Source: Glycocaulis sp. (GTDB lineage Bacteria > Pseudomonadota > Alphaproteobacteria > Caulobacterales > Maricaulaceae). Taken from it: DNA of 64,000 nucleotides. The position numbers were made by a program, and so were the translations under genes. Each line of letters begins with the position of its first letter. Positions within the stretch are counted from its first letter, which is position 1. The notes beneath the pieces were generated by a model. The model was not told the origin of the DNA. It saw nothing but the letters and a program-made list of their open reading frames with translations, and ran no database searches. The stretch spans positions 62,001 to 126,000 of the forward strand of contig JAIUMI010000002.1 in NCBI GenBank assembly GCA_022565665.1, given 5' to 3'. Positions 38,574 through 49,173 of the stretch are shown piece after piece.

Positions 38574-41264
38574 CTATTCGAATTTCGGGATGTTGAGGAG
38601 CTTGACCCAGCCGGTCTTCTTGTCGCGCACGACGATGATGCGCGCCGGATCGAGTCCGCCTGTGTCCCGGCCTAGCCCTTTCAGCAGATCGACCGCCGCC
38701 GCGCGGACCGCCGCATCATCCGTATCCGGAGAGACCTGCAGACTGCCCCGTCTCTTGCCACCCTCCTGCACCACCACTTCGATGGTCTCGATGGCGGCTT
38801 TCAGCGCCTCGCTGTCAGCTTTCGGCCAGTCGGCGTGGAAGACGCTGCCTTCGCCGCCCGCCCTGCTCCACAGCTCCTCGGCCATGAAGGGCGCGAAGGG
38901 CGCCAGCACACGGATGAAGCCGGTGAGCGTGTCTTGCGTTGCAGGTTCATTCTCGACGGCATTCAGATACTTCATCAGCTCGGCGATCGCGGTGTTAAGG
39001 CGTAGATTTTCCAGATCCTCCGTCACCGCCTCGATGAGCTTTCCAAGCGCGAGACTGACGCCGGAGCCATCCTGATCGGCGGGTGCAGCGAGCCCGCGGC
39101 TCACATAATTCCACACGCGGCGCAGGAATTTCAGCGAGGCGGCGGCCTTCTCGGTCTCCCAGACGCGTCCGCCCTCAACCGGCCCCATGAACATGAGGCA
39201 GACGCGGAACGCGTCAGAGCCATAGCGCGCGATCACATCGTCGGGCGTGACCACATTGCGCAGCGATTTCGACATCTTGGCGCCGATGCGCTCCACGCGC
39301 TCACCAGTCGGTACGTGGACGAACTCGCCTGCACCGCGCTCTTCCACCTCGTCGACGGGCAGGATGATGCCGCGCGCATTCTGGTACGCGAAGGAGGTCA
39401 GCATGCCCTGATTGACGAGCTTGGCGAACGGTTCTGCCGTGGAGATGATCCCCAGATCATGCAGCGCCAGATACCAGAAGCGGGCATAGAGCAGGTGCAG
39501 CGTGGCGTGCTCGGCCCCGCCGACATAGAGATCGACCGCGCCCCAGGCTTTCTCCTTGGACGGATCAACCAGCGCATCCGCATTCTTCGGGTCCATGAAG
39601 CGCAGCGGATACCAGCACGATCCGGCCCATTGCGGCATGGTGTTCAGCTCGCGCTTGCCCTTCATGCCCGTCTTCGGATCGGTGACCTCCACCCAGCCTG
39701 GCGCGCGCGCCAGCGCGGGCGCGTCATAGCTTGTCGGCTTGTAGTCATCGACATGCGGCAGGGTCAGCGGCAGCTCGGAAACAGGCAGCGTGGTCCGCGT
39801 GCCATCCTCCCAGTGAATGACGGGGATAGGCTCGCCCCAATAGCGCTGGCGGGAGAAAATCCAGTCCCTCAGATTATAGGTGACCACGCGCTTTCCGAGG
39901 CCGCGCGTTTCGAGATAATCGGCCACCGCCTCACGCGCCTCGCGCCAGCGCTGACCCGCCTTGTAGAGCGTAGGGTCGGTCCCCTCGGGCGGGGTCAGCA
40001 TCACGCCATCCTCGGTCCAGCAAGCCTGACCCTTCAATACCGCATCGCGCGAGATAACATCCGCACCCGGATCAATGACCGGCACGACGGGAAGGTCGTA
40101 TTTGCCCGCGAAGGCGAAGTCCCGGTCGTCATGGGCGGGCACACCCATCACCGCGCCGGTGCCATAGTCCGGCAGCACATAGTCGGCGACAAAGATCTGC
40201 ACCTTCGCCCCGCTGACCGGGTTGATGGCGTAGAGCCCTGAGAACACGCCGGTCTTTTCCGCGTCCACCGTGCGGTCGAGGTCAGACTTGCGCGCTGCCG
40301 CTTCCGAATAGGCGTCGACATCAGCCCGGTTCGCCGAAGGGATCAGCGTCTTGACCAGAGGATGCTCCGGCGCAAGCGCGAGGAAAGTGACGCCCGCCAG
40401 CGTATCGGCGCGCGTGGTGAAGGTGGTGACGGTCTTGTCCGAACCCTCGATCGCAAAGCGGATTTCTAGGCCTTCGGACCGGCCGATCCAGTTGCGCTGG
40501 CTGTCCTTGATGCCTTCGGGCCAGTCCAGCCCTTCAAGGCCCGCCAGCAGGCGCTCGGCATAGGCGGTAATGCGCATCTTCACCTGACGGATCGGCACGC
40601 GGATCACGTCAAAGCCCTGCTCTGACTTGCCGTCGAATACTTCCTCATTGGCAAGGATGGTGCCGAGTTCCGCACACCAGTTGACCAGCGCGTCGTCGAA
40701 ATAGACGAGCCTGCGCGCATCCTGATAATCCTGAACGGCAAGCTTGCCCTTGGTCTTCACCTCGTCAGGGATGGGCAGCTCGGAAATGGGCCGGGCGCGG
40801 TTCGCTTGCTCGTCGAACCAGGCCTCATACATCTGCGTAAAGATGAACTGTGTCCATTTGTAATAATCCGGCTTCGAGGTCGCGATCTCGCGGTCCCAGT
40901 CATAGCCGAGGCCCAGCAGCTCCATCTGCCGGCGGAAAGTCTTGATATTCTTGTTCGTGGAAACTTCCGGGTGCTCGCCGGTCTTAATCGCGTGCTGTTC
41001 GGCGGGCAGGCCGAAACTGTCCCAGCCCATTGGGTGCAGCACGTTGAAGCCCGCCATGCGCTTGTAGCGCGCCACGATATCGGTCGCGAGATAGCCCACA
41101 GGATGGCCCACATGCAGGCCGGAGCCGGAAGGATAGGGAAACATGTCCAGCACATAGAAAGTCTTGTCGCCCGGCTTGGGGTCGGGCGTGGCATAGATGC
41201 CTTCGGCGGCCCAGCGGGCGCGCCATGTTTCTTCAATCGCGGCGAAATCGTACGTGTCGGACAC
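38574..41264 (-). CDS. leuS: Leucyl-tRNA synthetase
   Basis: An 896-residue class I synthetase. The HIGH-equivalent is in PYPSGSGLHVGHPVGYLATD, KMSKS in GAKMSKSLRNVVTPDD, with the editing domain (TFTTRADTLAGVTFLALAPEHP) in between. The start is uncertain: GTG at 41264 (VSDTYDF) gives the normal N-terminus; a TTG at 41291 adds nine residues. It lies 98 nt after leuD on the same strand. Confidence 0.96.
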   Translation of the reverse strand: MSDTYDFAAIEETWRARWAAEGIYATPDPKPGDKTFYVLDMFPYPSGSGLHVGHPVGYLATDIVARYKRMAGFNVLHPMGWDSFGLPAEQHAIKTGEHPEVSTNKNIKTFRRQMELLGLGYDWDREIATSKPDYYKWTQFIFTQMYEAWFDEQANRARPISELPIPDEVKTKGKLAVQDYQDARRLVYFDDALVNWCAELGTILANEEVFDGKSEQGFDVIRVPIRQVKMRITAYAERLLAGLEGLDWPEGIKDSQRNWIGRSEGLEIRFAIEGSDKTVTTFTTRADTLAGVTFLALAPEHPLVKTLIPSANRADVDAYSEAAARKSDLDRTVDAEKTGVFSGLYAINPVSGAKVQIFVADYVLPDYGTGAVMGVPAHDDRDFAFAGKYDLPVVPVIDPGADVISRDAVLKGQACWTEDGVMLTPPEGTDPTLYKAGQRWREAREAVADYLETRGLGKRVVTYNLRDWIFSRQRYWGEPIPVIHWEDGTRTTLPVSELPLTLPHVDDYKPTSYDAPALARAPGWVEVTDPKTGMKGKRELNTMPQWAGSCWYPLRFMDPKNADALVDPSKEKAWGAVDLYVGGAEHATLHLLYARFWYLALHDLGIISTAEPFAKLVNQGMLTSFAYQNARGIILPVDEVEERGAGEFVHVPTGERVERIGAKMSKSLRNVVTPDDVIARYGSDAFRVCLMFMGPVEGGRVWETEKAAASLKFLRRVWNYVSRGLAAPADQDGSGVSLALGKLIEAVTEDLENLRLNTAIAELMKYLNAVENEPATQDTLTGFIRVLAPFAPFMAEELWSRAGGEGSVFHADWPKADSEALKAAIETIEVVVQEGGKRRGSLQVSPDTDDAAVRAAAVDLLKGLGRDTGGLDPARIIVVRDKKTGWVKLLNIPKFE

Positions 41265-41362
41265 TGCGGCTGTCTTTCCCAAGCGTGGCAAGGTGTGTGA
41301 GAGGCCGCTTCTACAAGGCTGCGATGCTCATGGCAAAGCCCGTGCGCGCATGGCAGGGGGCT

Positions 41363-41941
41363 TCAGGTCCTGCGCGCCTCGAAGCGGGCGATTTCCTCTT
41401 GCCGGGCAAGGATATAGCCCAGCGCGTCATTACCCTCCATCAGGCAGACGCGCGCAAACGGCTCCAGCGAAAAGCTGGCGCGCACATTGCCGCTGGTCAC
41501 GCTCAAATCCTCAAGATCGACGCGGATTTCCTCATCCTCACGCTCGACAAGCGCTGCATGGGCGGCTGGGTCAATCTCGGCGACGACAAGCCCGTTATTG
41601 GCGGCATTGGCCTTGAAGATATCGCCCGCACGCGGGGTGATCACGGCGCGCACGCCAAAATCCCATAGTGCCCAGGGCGCATGCTCGCGCGAGGATCCGC
41701 AACCGAAATTATCCCCGGCAAGAAGGATGGTATGGGTCTGCGTATCCACCCGGTTCAAGGGGTGATCCTTCGGGCTGCCATCAGCGTGAAAACGCCAGTC
41801 GCGGAAGCAGGCATCACCAAGGCTACCCCGCTCGGTCACGGTCAGGAAGCGGGCCGGGATGATCTGGTCGGTATCGATATTGTGCTCACGCAGCGCAAAG
41901 CTGCGCGAGACGATCTGGCGGACGGGTTCACGCTGCACCAC
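41363..41941 (-). CDS. leuD: 3-isopropylmalate dehydratase small subunit
   Basis: A 192-residue subunit of the leucine-pathway isomerase. Motifs: [13 protein letters not shown], the substrate-loop [17 protein letters not shown] and [14 protein letters not shown]. Its GTG start overlaps the end of leuC by 14 nt, so translation is coupled. Works with leuC to convert 2- to 3-isopropylmalate. Confidence 0.96.
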   Translation of the reverse strand: MVQREPVRQIVSRSFALREHNIDTDQIIPARFLTVTERGSLGDACFRDWRFHADGSPKDHPLNRVDTQTHTILLAGDNFGCGSSREHAPWALWDFGVRAVITPRAGDIFKANAANNGLVVAEIDPAAHAALVEREDEEIRVDLEDLSVTSGNVRASFSLEPFARVCLMEGNDALGYILARQEEIARFEARRT

Positions 41942-43361
41942 ACATCTCCATCATTCTGCGCGGATCGGTAATGGCACCAGCGACCGCTGCGGCGGCGGCA
42001 GTGGCAGGGCTTGCCAGCACGGTGCGCACGCCGGGGCCCTGACGGCCAGCGAAATTGCGGTTGGAGGTGGAGACGACCAGCTCTCCGGGCCGTCCGGAAT
42101 CCCCATTCATGGCGATGCACATGGAACATCCGGGCTCGCGCCATTCGGCCCCTGCGGTGCGGAAGATCGCATCCAGCCCTTCGGCTTCGGCCGCCTTGCG
42201 CACACGCTCCGAGCCCGGAACGACCAGCATGCGCACGCCAGGCTTCACATGACGCCCGGCCATGATGAGGGCGGCTTCGCGCAGGTCTGACAGCCGTGCA
42301 TTCGTGCACGAGCCGATAAACACGGTATGGACCGGCTCGCCCAGCAGGGTCTCGCCCGGCTGGAAGCCCATGAAGGCGAGCGCCTTGGCGGCATCCCCGT
42401 CATTGGGCGCAGGCACTGACATGTCCACAGGGCCTGCCATGTGCGGGGATGCGCCCCAGGTGACCATGGGGGCAAGGCGGCTGGCATCCAGCGTCACCAC
42501 CCGGTCGAACTCAGCTTCGGGGTCGGAGCGTAGAGCGCGCCATTTCAGGCGCGCTGCCTCGAACGCCGCGCCCTTGGGGGCATATTCACGGCCCTGCAGC
42601 CAGCTGAAGGTCACCTCGTCTGGCGCGATAAGCCCGGCGCGGGCACCCGCCTCGATAGACATGTTGCAGACCGTCATGCGCCCCTCCATGGAGAGCGCCT
42701 CGATGGCAGGGCCGGCATATTCGATGACGTGGCCGGCCGCGCCGCCAGCGCCGATCTTGGCGATGATGGCGAGGATCAGATCCTTCGCGCCGACGCCATT
42801 GGGCAGGCGGCCATCAACATGGACTTTCATCGTTTTCGGCTTGCGCTGCAGAAGGCACTGCGTGGCCAGCACATGGCCCACTTCCGTGGTGCCGATGCCG
42901 AAGGCCAGCGCCCCGAACGCGCCATGGGTGGAGGTGTGGCTGTCCCCGCACACAATGGTCATGCCGGGCTGGGTCAGGCCCAGCTCCGGCCCCATGACAT
43001 GGACAATACCCCGGTCCGGACTGCCCCAGCCGGCAAGCGGAATCCCATGGTGGCGGCAGTTTTCCTCCAGCCGTTCAACCTGCATCTGAGCAGCCGGGCT
43101 GATATAGACCGGGCGCTGGCCTTTTCTGCGCGGCGTAGTGGGGGTGGAATGGTCAAGCGTCGCAAACGTCCGGTCCGGACGGCGCACGGGGATACCGCGC
43201 GCCTCCAGAGCGGAGAAAGCCTGAGGACTCGTCACTTCATGGACGAGGTGGAGATCGACATAGAGAATGGCCGGACTGTCGGCCGTCTCCGGCGAGACGA
43301 TATGAGCGTCCCACAGCTTGTCGAACAGTGTCCTGGGCTTATTCTGCGGCGCGCTTGCCAT
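41928..43361 (-). CDS. leuC: 3-isopropylmalate dehydratase large subunit
   Basis: A 477-residue iron-sulfur subunit. Cluster cysteines lie in [13 protein letters not shown] and [10 protein letters not shown]; catalytic DHSTPT and [25 protein letters not shown] are present. Length is normal (E. coli 466). Its start overlaps ilvE by 23 nt. Confidence 0.97.
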   Translation of the reverse strand: MASAPQNKPRTLFDKLWDAHIVSPETADSPAILYVDLHLVHEVTSPQAFSALEARGIPVRRPDRTFATLDHSTPTTPRRKGQRPVYISPAAQMQVERLEENCRHHGIPLAGWGSPDRGIVHVMGPELGLTQPGMTIVCGDSHTSTHGAFGALAFGIGTTEVGHVLATQCLLQRKPKTMKVHVDGRLPNGVGAKDLILAIIAKIGAGGAAGHVIEYAGPAIEALSMEGRMTVCNMSIEAGARAGLIAPDEVTFSWLQGREYAPKGAAFEAARLKWRALRSDPEAEFDRVVTLDASRLAPMVTWGASPHMAGPVDMSVPAPNDGDAAKALAFMGFQPGETLLGEPVHTVFIGSCTNARLSDLREAALIMAGRHVKPGVRMLVVPGSERVRKAAEAEGLDAIFRTAGAEWREPGCSMCIAMNGDSGRPGELVVSTSNRNFAGRQGPGVRTVLASPATAAAAAVAGAITDPRRMMEMCGAA

Positions 43362-44307
43362 CGTGTTTCCCTTTTACGTCAACGTCCGGATAAACCGGGT
43401 CCAGCCAGCCCCATTTGTCGGGCGTGCGTCCTTCAAACAGGCCGAAGAAGCGGTCCTGTATCAGCCTGGTTATCTCGCCCGGCCCGTTGGCGCGGGTCGG
43501 CTTGTCATCGACAGAGCGGATGGGTGTCACTTCAGCTGCCGTGCCGGTGAAAAAGAGCTCGTCGGCGAGATAGAGTATCTCGCGCGGCAGCACCTGTTCG
43601 ACCACCTCGATGCCTTCCGATTTGGCGATCTCGATCACGCTGTCGCGGGTGATCCCCTGCAGGATGGACGAGGCCGCAGGCGGGGTCAGGAGACGGCCAT
43701 TTTTGACCGCGAAAATGTTCTCGCCCGCGCCTTCAGACAGGCGCCCTTCCGTATCCAGACCAATCCCTTCGGCATAGCCGCGCTTCTTCGCCTCGCGCGA
43801 GATGAGGAAGCTGGACAGGTAATTGCCGCCTGCCTTGGCGCCCGTCGGCGCGGTATTGGGCGCCAGGCGGTTCCAGGAGGACACGCACACATCCACGCCT
43901 GCATTGCGCGCCTCATCGCCGAGATAGGCCCCCCAGGGGAAGGCGGCGATGTAAAGCTCGATCGGCGGCAGGTTCAGCGGGGCCACGCCCACAGAGCCAT
44001 AACCGATGAAGACGACCGGGCGCAGATAGGCCGATTTGAGATTATTGGCACGCACGATTTCGTTGCACGCCTCGACAATCGTGTCCTCATCAAACGGCAT
44101 GGGCACGTCATAGATGCGCGCAGAATCGGCCAGGCGGCGGATATGGTCACGCACGCGGAAACCCATCGGCCCATCCGGCGTGTCATAGACGCGGATACCC
44201 TCGAACATCGAGGTGCCATAGTGCAGCGCATGGGTCAGCACATGCACCTTCGCATCGGCCCATTTGATAAGCTGTCCATTGTGCCAGATGTGTTCGACTT
44301 CATTCAT
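43339..44307 (-). CDS. ilvE: Branched-chain amino-acid aminotransferase
   Basis: A 322-residue class IV PLP aminotransferase completing valine, leucine and isoleucine synthesis. Motifs: [16 protein letters not shown] Lys in [15 protein letters not shown], and [25 protein letters not shown] precedes the ATG. It sits between leuA (19 nt away) and leuC, within the attenuated ilv-leu operon. Confidence 0.95.
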   Translation of the reverse strand: MNEVEHIWHNGQLIKWADAKVHVLTHALHYGTSMFEGIRVYDTPDGPMGFRVRDHIRRLADSARIYDVPMPFDEDTIVEACNEIVRANNLKSAYLRPVVFIGYGSVGVAPLNLPPIELYIAAFPWGAYLGDEARNAGVDVCVSSWNRLAPNTAPTGAKAGGNYLSSFLISREAKKRGYAEGIGLDTEGRLSEGAGENIFAVKNGRLLTPPAASSILQGITRDSVIEIAKSEGIEVVEQVLPREILYLADELFFTGTAAEVTPIRSVDDKPTRANGPGEITRLIQDRFFGLFEGRTPDKWGWLDPVYPDVDVKGKHDGKRAAE

Positions 44308-44326
44308 GTGCTTGCTCCTTGAAATC

Positions 44327-45910
44327 TCATTCCGCTGCGGCGGGCGCGTGATTACGCGCCCTGTGCCGGGCTATCGCCTCGGCATTGCATAGGGCGTCGA
44401 TATACGCGCTGACGCAAGCGGGAAGGATGTCACGGGTGCGGGCCCGGCCGGTAAAGCTTTCGCCCTCCACCGCCACGCTCATTTCAATGAGCACATCGGC
44501 GCCCTGCCCGCCCGGCCCGTCCTCGTCCGGATCGGCGGCGACATACTGCATGTCGATGCTCTCCACCCGGCCTTCCATCCCGATGATGTGGCTGACCGCA
44601 GTGAAGGCGGCGTCCAGCGCGCCGGGCGCCGAGGCGATATCGGTCACCCGTCCCCGGCGCGGATGATCCAGCTCGATACGCGCTACCGGCATGGCATTGG
44701 CCGCGAGCGGCATGCGCACCTCGGCACGTGACAGTGTCCACAGCCCGGTTTCGAGCGTGCCGTCCAGCCGCGACAGGATAGTGGCAAGGCGGGCGCTGTC
44801 TACCGTGCCGACCTCGTCTGCCACCTCCTTGAATACGGCAAAGGCCGCGTTCAACTGCTCCGTATCGAGATCATGGCCCAGCTCGCGGGCCCGCGCGGCG
44901 AGCGCGTGCTTGCCCGAATGCTTGCCCAGCACCAGCGCGTTGGACGCCAGCCCGATATCTTCCGGCTTCATGATCTCGTAGGTCTCGCGGTTCTTCAGCA
45001 CACCGTGCTGATGGATACCGGCCTCATGGGCGAAGGCATTGGCCCCCACGATCGCCTTGTTACGCGGGGGATGGGTGGAGGTGATTTTTGACAGGGTCCG
45101 CGAGGTATTCATGATCTCGCGCGTATTGATATTGGTGGTGACGCCCGTGGCATCGCGCCGTGTACGGATCGCCATCACCGCATCTTCCAGCGCCGCGTTG
45201 CCCGCACGCTCGCCAATCCCGTTGACCGTGCATTCGATCTGGCGCGCCCCGCCGCGCACGGCCGCCAGCGAATTGGCGACCGCCAACCCCAGATCATTAT
45301 GGCAATGGGCCGAGAAGATGACGTGTTCCTCTCGCGTCACCTTCTTCGACAGCATGCGGAAGAGTTCGTATATCTCCTCCGGCGTCGAATAACCGACCGT
45401 ATCGGGCACATTCAGCGTGGACGCGCCTGCCGCCGCCGCCGTGGACAGCGCCTCAACCAGAAAGCCCGGCTCGGTGCGGATGGCGTCCTCGGCGGAGAAC
45501 TCCACATCATCGGCGAACTCACGCGCATAGGCCACCATGTCGGCGATGCGGGTCAGCACCTCGGCCGCGCTCATCTCCAGCTTGAATTCCCGGTGGATGG
45601 GGCTGGTGCCGAGGAAGACATGAATACGCTTCTTCTTTGCCGCTTTCAGCGCCTGCGCTGCCGCGTCGATATCGCCCTTCACCGCACGCGCGAGCGAGCA
45701 GATGCGGGGGCCGTCTACCTCGGCGGCGATACGGGCGATGGCGCGGGCATCACCGGGCGAGGCGGCGGCAAAGCCGGCCTCGATGATGTCCACGTTCAGC
45801 GCGGCGAGCGCGCGCGCCATTTTCAGCTTCCCGTCCTCGCTCATCGAGAAGCCGGGGGCCTGTTCACCATCACGCAGGGTGGTATCGAATATCAGGACAT
45901 TGGGCGCCAT
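44327..45910 (-). CDS. leuA: 2-isopropylmalate synthase
   Basis: A ~527-residue enzyme making 2-isopropylmalate, the first committed leucine step. TIM barrel with FDTTLRDGEQAPGFSMS and the metal site FSAHCHNDLGLAVANSLAAV. The C-terminal LeuA regulatory domain (residues ~395-515) is present, so leucine feedback is expected. The ATG at 45910 overlaps the ilvM stop by one base (TGATG); a GTG directly before it is possible. Confidence 0.96.
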   Translation of the reverse strand: MAPNVLIFDTTLRDGEQAPGFSMSEDGKLKMARALAALNVDIIEAGFAAASPGDARAIARIAAEVDGPRICSLARAVKGDIDAAAQALKAAKKKRIHVFLGTSPIHREFKLEMSAAEVLTRIADMVAYAREFADDVEFSAEDAIRTEPGFLVEALSTAAAAGASTLNVPDTVGYSTPEEIYELFRMLSKKVTREEHVIFSAHCHNDLGLAVANSLAAVRGGARQIECTVNGIGERAGNAALEDAVMAIRTRRDATGVTTNINTREIMNTSRTLSKITSTHPPRNKAIVGANAFAHEAGIHQHGVLKNRETYEIMKPEDIGLASNALVLGKHSGKHALAARARELGHDLDTEQLNAAFAVFKEVADEVGTVDSARLATILSRLDGTLETGLWTLSRAEVRMPLAANAMPVARIELDHPRRGRVTDIASAPGALDAAFTAVSHIIGMEGRVESIDMQYVAADPDEDGPGGQGADVLIEMSVAVEGESFTGRARTRDILPACVSAYIDALCNAEAIARHRARNHAPAAAE

Positions 45911-46173
45911 CACGCACTCTCCCGCAATGGTTCGGCCGTCAGTTCGCGCACGGACAGAACGCCGTAGACGCGGCTGATCTGGGCTTTGAGCGTCTCCATG
46001 CGGCGCGGGCCGGGGCGGGGGCGGACGGACAGGTCCAGCCGCCCCTTCCCGCCTACGGCCGCGGGCTGGAAGTTGACGCCCAGAAGCTCATAGCCGCGCC
46101 GCTCCACGAGGCCGATGAGACGCACCACCTGGCCTTCAGCGGGCTCGAAGTCGATTTCGATGCGGTGGGTCAT
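45910..46173 (-). CDS. ilvM: Acetolactate synthase small subunit, IlvM type
   Basis: An 87-residue single ACT-domain protein (HRIEIDFEPAEGQVVRLIGLVERRGYELLG). This matches the short IlvM regulatory subunit of E. coli AHAS II (87 residues), not the ~170-residue IlvH usual in Alphaproteobacteria. It follows ilvG by 5 nt. It probably makes the synthase weakly feedback-controlled. Confidence 0.88.
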   Translation of the reverse strand: MTHRIEIDFEPAEGQVVRLIGLVERRGYELLGVNFQPAAVGGKGRLDLSVRPRPGPRRMETLKAQISRVYGVLSVRELTAEPLRESA

Positions 46174-46178
46174 GGCGT

Positions 46179-47882
46179 TCAGGCCTCCATCATTTCGGAA
46201 TTGGATTTGCCCGGCGGCACCAGCGGCCAGACATTTTCACGCGGGTCGATGCGCACATGGCACAGGACCGGCCCGCGCGTGGTCAGCAGGCGTTCAATGG
46301 CTTCGGCCTCGCCTGCGCGGTGCTCCAGCGTGAACGCCTCAATGCCGAAAGCGCGGGCGATCTCGGCAAAGTCGGGATTGTCGTAGAGATCCACCTCGGA
46401 GAAATTCTCCTGGTAGAACAGCTCCTGCCACTGGCGGACCATCCCTAGCTGGGAATTGTCCAGCAGCAGGATTTTGAGCGGGATGCGGTAGCGCCGTATG
46501 GTCGCCAGCTCCTGAATATTCATCATGATGGAGCCATCGCCGCTGACCGTGACGACGGTGGCGTCCGGCTCGGCGAGCGCCGCGCCAATGCCCGCCGGAA
46601 TGCCAAACCCCATCGTGCCCAGCCCGGCGCTCGTCAGGTGCGCCTGCGGGCGGGTGAAGCGGCAGTGCTGGGCTACCCACATCTGATGCTGACCGACATC
46701 ACAAGTGACAATGAGATTGTCGCCCGCCGCCTTCGCCATCGCGTTGAGCAGCCCCGGCGCATAAACGCCAGAGCCCGGCGCGTCATAGCGGAAGGCCCAG
46801 CGCACGGCATTGTCCGCACACGTTTTCTGCCACGCGCTGATATCGCCCATGATCGGGTGCAGGGCATCGAGAATGGCCCCGATATCGCCTGCCAGCCCGA
46901 CCTCGACCGCGCGCAGCTTGGAAATCTCCGCCGCGTCGCCATCGATGTGGATGACCCTTGCGCCGGGCGCGAAGGTATCGAGCTTGCCGGTGGCCCGGTC
47001 ATCAAAGCGCGCGCCGACACAGATCAGGAGATCGCTGTCATTGACGGCTGTGTTTGCCGCGCGGGTGCCGTGCATGCCCAGCATGCCAAGAAAGCCCGGC
47101 CAGTCGGTCGGTATCGCGCCGAGCCCCTTCAGCGTGGCGACAGCGGGGATGCGCGTGCGCTGGAAGAAGCGCCGCAGCGCGTCCTCGGCCCGCGACAGGG
47201 CAATCCCGCCGCCAAAGTAGAGGACGGGACGCCGCGCCGCCGTGATCAGTTGCCCGGCGCGTGCCAAGCCCTGAGCATCGAGGGGAAAAACGGCGGGCGT
47301 CTCCGTCCGGCAGGCAATCACTCCGGGGGTGTGGATGCTTGCCTGCGTCACGTCCTTGGGCAGATCGATCAGAACCGGGCCGGGCCGTCCTGATGCGGCG
47401 ACCCGGAAGGCTTCTGCGAAGATATGCGGGATGTCGGCCGCATCGCGCACCAGCCAGGAATGCTTCACGACCGGCAGGGTGATGCCGAACGTGTCGATCT
47501 CCTGAAACGCGTCCGTGCCCATGAGCGGGCTCGCGACCTGACCGGTAATGGCCACCATCGGCACACAGTCCATGAAGGCGTTGGCGAGCCCGGTGACGAG
47601 ATTGGTCGCGCCCGGCCCGGAAGTGGCCATGCACACGCCCGGACGGCCCGTGATGCGGGCCCAGGCATCGGCGGCCAGCGCCGCGCCCTGCTCATGGCGG
47701 ACAAGGATATGGTTCAGCGACGAACCGGTCAGGGCATCATAGACGGGCATGATCGCCCCGCCGGGATAGCCGAACACATCGGTCACGCCCTCGCGCTCCA
47801 ATGCCTCCACCACCAGCTGCGCGCCGGTCTTGAAGGCGGCGTGCTGGCTGGCATCGGAGCTGGTCTGGGCGGCGGGTTGCAT
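46179..47882 (-). CDS. ilvG: Acetolactate synthase large subunit, IlvG type
   Basis: A 567-residue ThDP enzyme making acetolactate and acetohydroxybutyrate. Motifs: FGYPGGAIMPVYDAL, the catalytic Glu in LVRHEQGAALAADAWARITG, ThDP motif VTVSGDGSIMMNIQELATI with LLLDNSQLGMVRQWQELFY. Pairing with a short IlvM indicates the IlvG branch. It follows ilvC by 33 nt. Confidence 0.94.
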   Translation of the reverse strand: MQPAAQTSSDASQHAAFKTGAQLVVEALEREGVTDVFGYPGGAIMPVYDALTGSSLNHILVRHEQGAALAADAWARITGRPGVCMATSGPGATNLVTGLANAFMDCVPMVAITGQVASPLMGTDAFQEIDTFGITLPVVKHSWLVRDAADIPHIFAEAFRVAASGRPGPVLIDLPKDVTQASIHTPGVIACRTETPAVFPLDAQGLARAGQLITAARRPVLYFGGGIALSRAEDALRRFFQRTRIPAVATLKGLGAIPTDWPGFLGMLGMHGTRAANTAVNDSDLLICVGARFDDRATGKLDTFAPGARVIHIDGDAAEISKLRAVEVGLAGDIGAILDALHPIMGDISAWQKTCADNAVRWAFRYDAPGSGVYAPGLLNAMAKAAGDNLIVTCDVGQHQMWVAQHCRFTRPQAHLTSAGLGTMGFGIPAGIGAALAEPDATVVTVSGDGSIMMNIQELATIRRYRIPLKILLLDNSQLGMVRQWQELFYQENFSEVDLYDNPDFAEIARAFGIEAFTLEHRAGEAEAIERLLTTRGPVLCHVRIDPRENVWPLVPPGKSNSEMMEA

Positions 47883-47915
47883 GAGCGTGAGGTCTTTCGT
47901 CTGTATGGAGATGAA

Positions 47916-48932
47916 TCAGGGTTGGCCGGCATTGGCGCCGGGTTTCAGCCAGCCCATGCGGGCGCGCAGGCGCGCACCGGTGTGCTCGATCGGCTGGTCG
48001 AGATCGGCGTTGAGAAGCGCGCCATAGCGCGGCTTGCCAGCCTGGTTTTCCAGCACCCAGTCGCGGGCGAAGCCGCCAGTGCGGATATCGCTCAGCACCT
48101 CGCGCATCCGTTCGCGGGTTTCTTCGTTGATCACGCGGGGGCCGGAGACGAGATCGCCATATTTGGCCGTCTCGGAGATGAAGTCGTGCATCTTCGCGAT
48201 CCCGCCCTCATAGAGCAGGTCGACGATCAGTTTCAGCTCGTGCAGGCACTCAAAATAGGCGATCTCAGGCTGATAGCCGGCCTCGACCAGCGTCTCATAG
48301 CCGGCCACAACCAGCTCGGTCGCGCCGCCGCATAGAACGGCCTGCTCCCCGAACAGATCGGTCTCAGTCTCCTCGGCGAATGTCGTCTCGATGGCCCCGC
48401 CCGCCGTGCCGCCATTGCCTGCGCAATAAGCCAGCGCCTTGTCGCGCGCCTTGCCGCTGGCATCCTGCCAGACCGCAAACAGGCTCGGCACGCCCGCGCC
48501 GCGCTCATATTCGCGCCGGACGAGATCGCCGGGGCCTTTGGGCGCGACGAGGATGACATCAATGTCCTTGGCGGGCTTCACCTGCCCGTAATGGATGGAG
48601 AAGCCGTGCGCGACGAGCAGGGCATCATCCGCCTGCATATTGGGCGCGATGTCCTTCGTGTAGACGTCCGCATGGCTCATGTCCGGGGTCAGCAGGGCGA
48701 TGAGTTGCGCGGCCTTGGCCGCTTCGGCGGGGCTCATCACCGTGAAGCCGTCGGTCTTCGCGCGCGCCTCAGCCGTGCCGCCTGCACGCGCGCCGACGAT
48801 CACCTCGTGGCCGCTGTCACGCAGATTGCGCGCATGGGCGCGACCCTGGCTGCCATAGCCGATAATGGCGATAGTACCGCCCTTCAGCGCGGACGGGTCG
48901 GCGTCATTATCGGTGTAGATGCGGGCTTCCAT
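47916..48932 (-). CDS. ilvC: Ketol-acid reductoisomerase
   Basis: A 338-residue class I (short) KARI, NADPH- and Mg-dependent. Motifs: [21 protein letters not shown], the [17 protein letters not shown] loop and [19 protein letters not shown]. First structural gene of the operon, right after the attenuator. AAGGAGACC precedes the ATG. Confidence 0.97.
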   Translation of the reverse strand: MEARIYTDNDADPSALKGGTIAIIGYGSQGRAHARNLRDSGHEVIVGARAGGTAEARAKTDGFTVMSPAEAAKAAQLIALLTPDMSHADVYTKDIAPNMQADDALLVAHGFSIHYGQVKPAKDIDVILVAPKGPGDLVRREYERGAGVPSLFAVWQDASGKARDKALAYCAGNGGTAGGAIETTFAEETETDLFGEQAVLCGGATELVVAGYETLVEAGYQPEIAYFECLHELKLIVDLLYEGGIAKMHDFISETAKYGDLVSGPRVINEETRERMREVLSDIRTGGFARDWVLENQAGKPRYGALLNADLDQPIEHTGARLRARMGWLKPGANAGQP

Positions 48933-48961
48933 TGTCGAGGTCTCCTTGTTTGCGCCAGGCG

Positions 48962-49001
48962 CGAAAAAGAAAAACCCCGCTTCCTTTCGGGAGCGGGGTT
49001 T
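48962..49001 (-). terminator. Intrinsic terminator of the ilv attenuator
   Basis: On the leftward transcript a stem forms between AACCCCGCT (49000-48992) and AGCGGGGTT (48981-48973), loop around GAAA, followed by a U-rich tract (48972-48962). It lies between the leader peptide stop (49033) and ilvC (48932). The core of the hairpin is the same as that in front of thrA (49683-49706). Confidence 0.9.
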
Positions 49002-49032
49002 TCTGCGTTTCAGGTTTTTTTGAGTTCAACCG

Positions 49033-49113
49033 TCAGGCAGGGGCAACCGCTCCCGTATGGGTAATAATAAGTACAAGTACGAGTACGAGCGCGGTGAGGC
49101 CGGAAACCGTCAT
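49033..49113 (-). CDS. ilvL: ilv leader peptide of the attenuator
   Basis: A 26-codon frame: MTVSGLTALVLVLVLIITHT, then GAVAPA and stop. Residues 9-17 are LVLVLVLII, nine branched-chain codons in a row, the classic sensing run. GGGAG lies 6 nt before the ATG. An in-frame ATG at 49173, also with a GGGAG-type site, would add 20 hydrophilic residues. The segment 49047-49055, inside codons for THTGAV, is perfectly complementary over 9 nt to the terminator's 5' arm (48988-48996). A ribosome stalled on the run would leave it free to form an antiterminator. A ribosome at the stop codon would cover it and let the terminator form. Mechanism is inference from structure. Confidence 0.88.
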   Translation of the reverse strand: MTVSGLTALVLVLVLIITHTGAVAPA

Positions 49114-49173
49114 CAGACGCTCCCGGGTCTCGCGCTCTGCGCGGATGGCAATGACCTTGGCCGCCGCTCTCAT

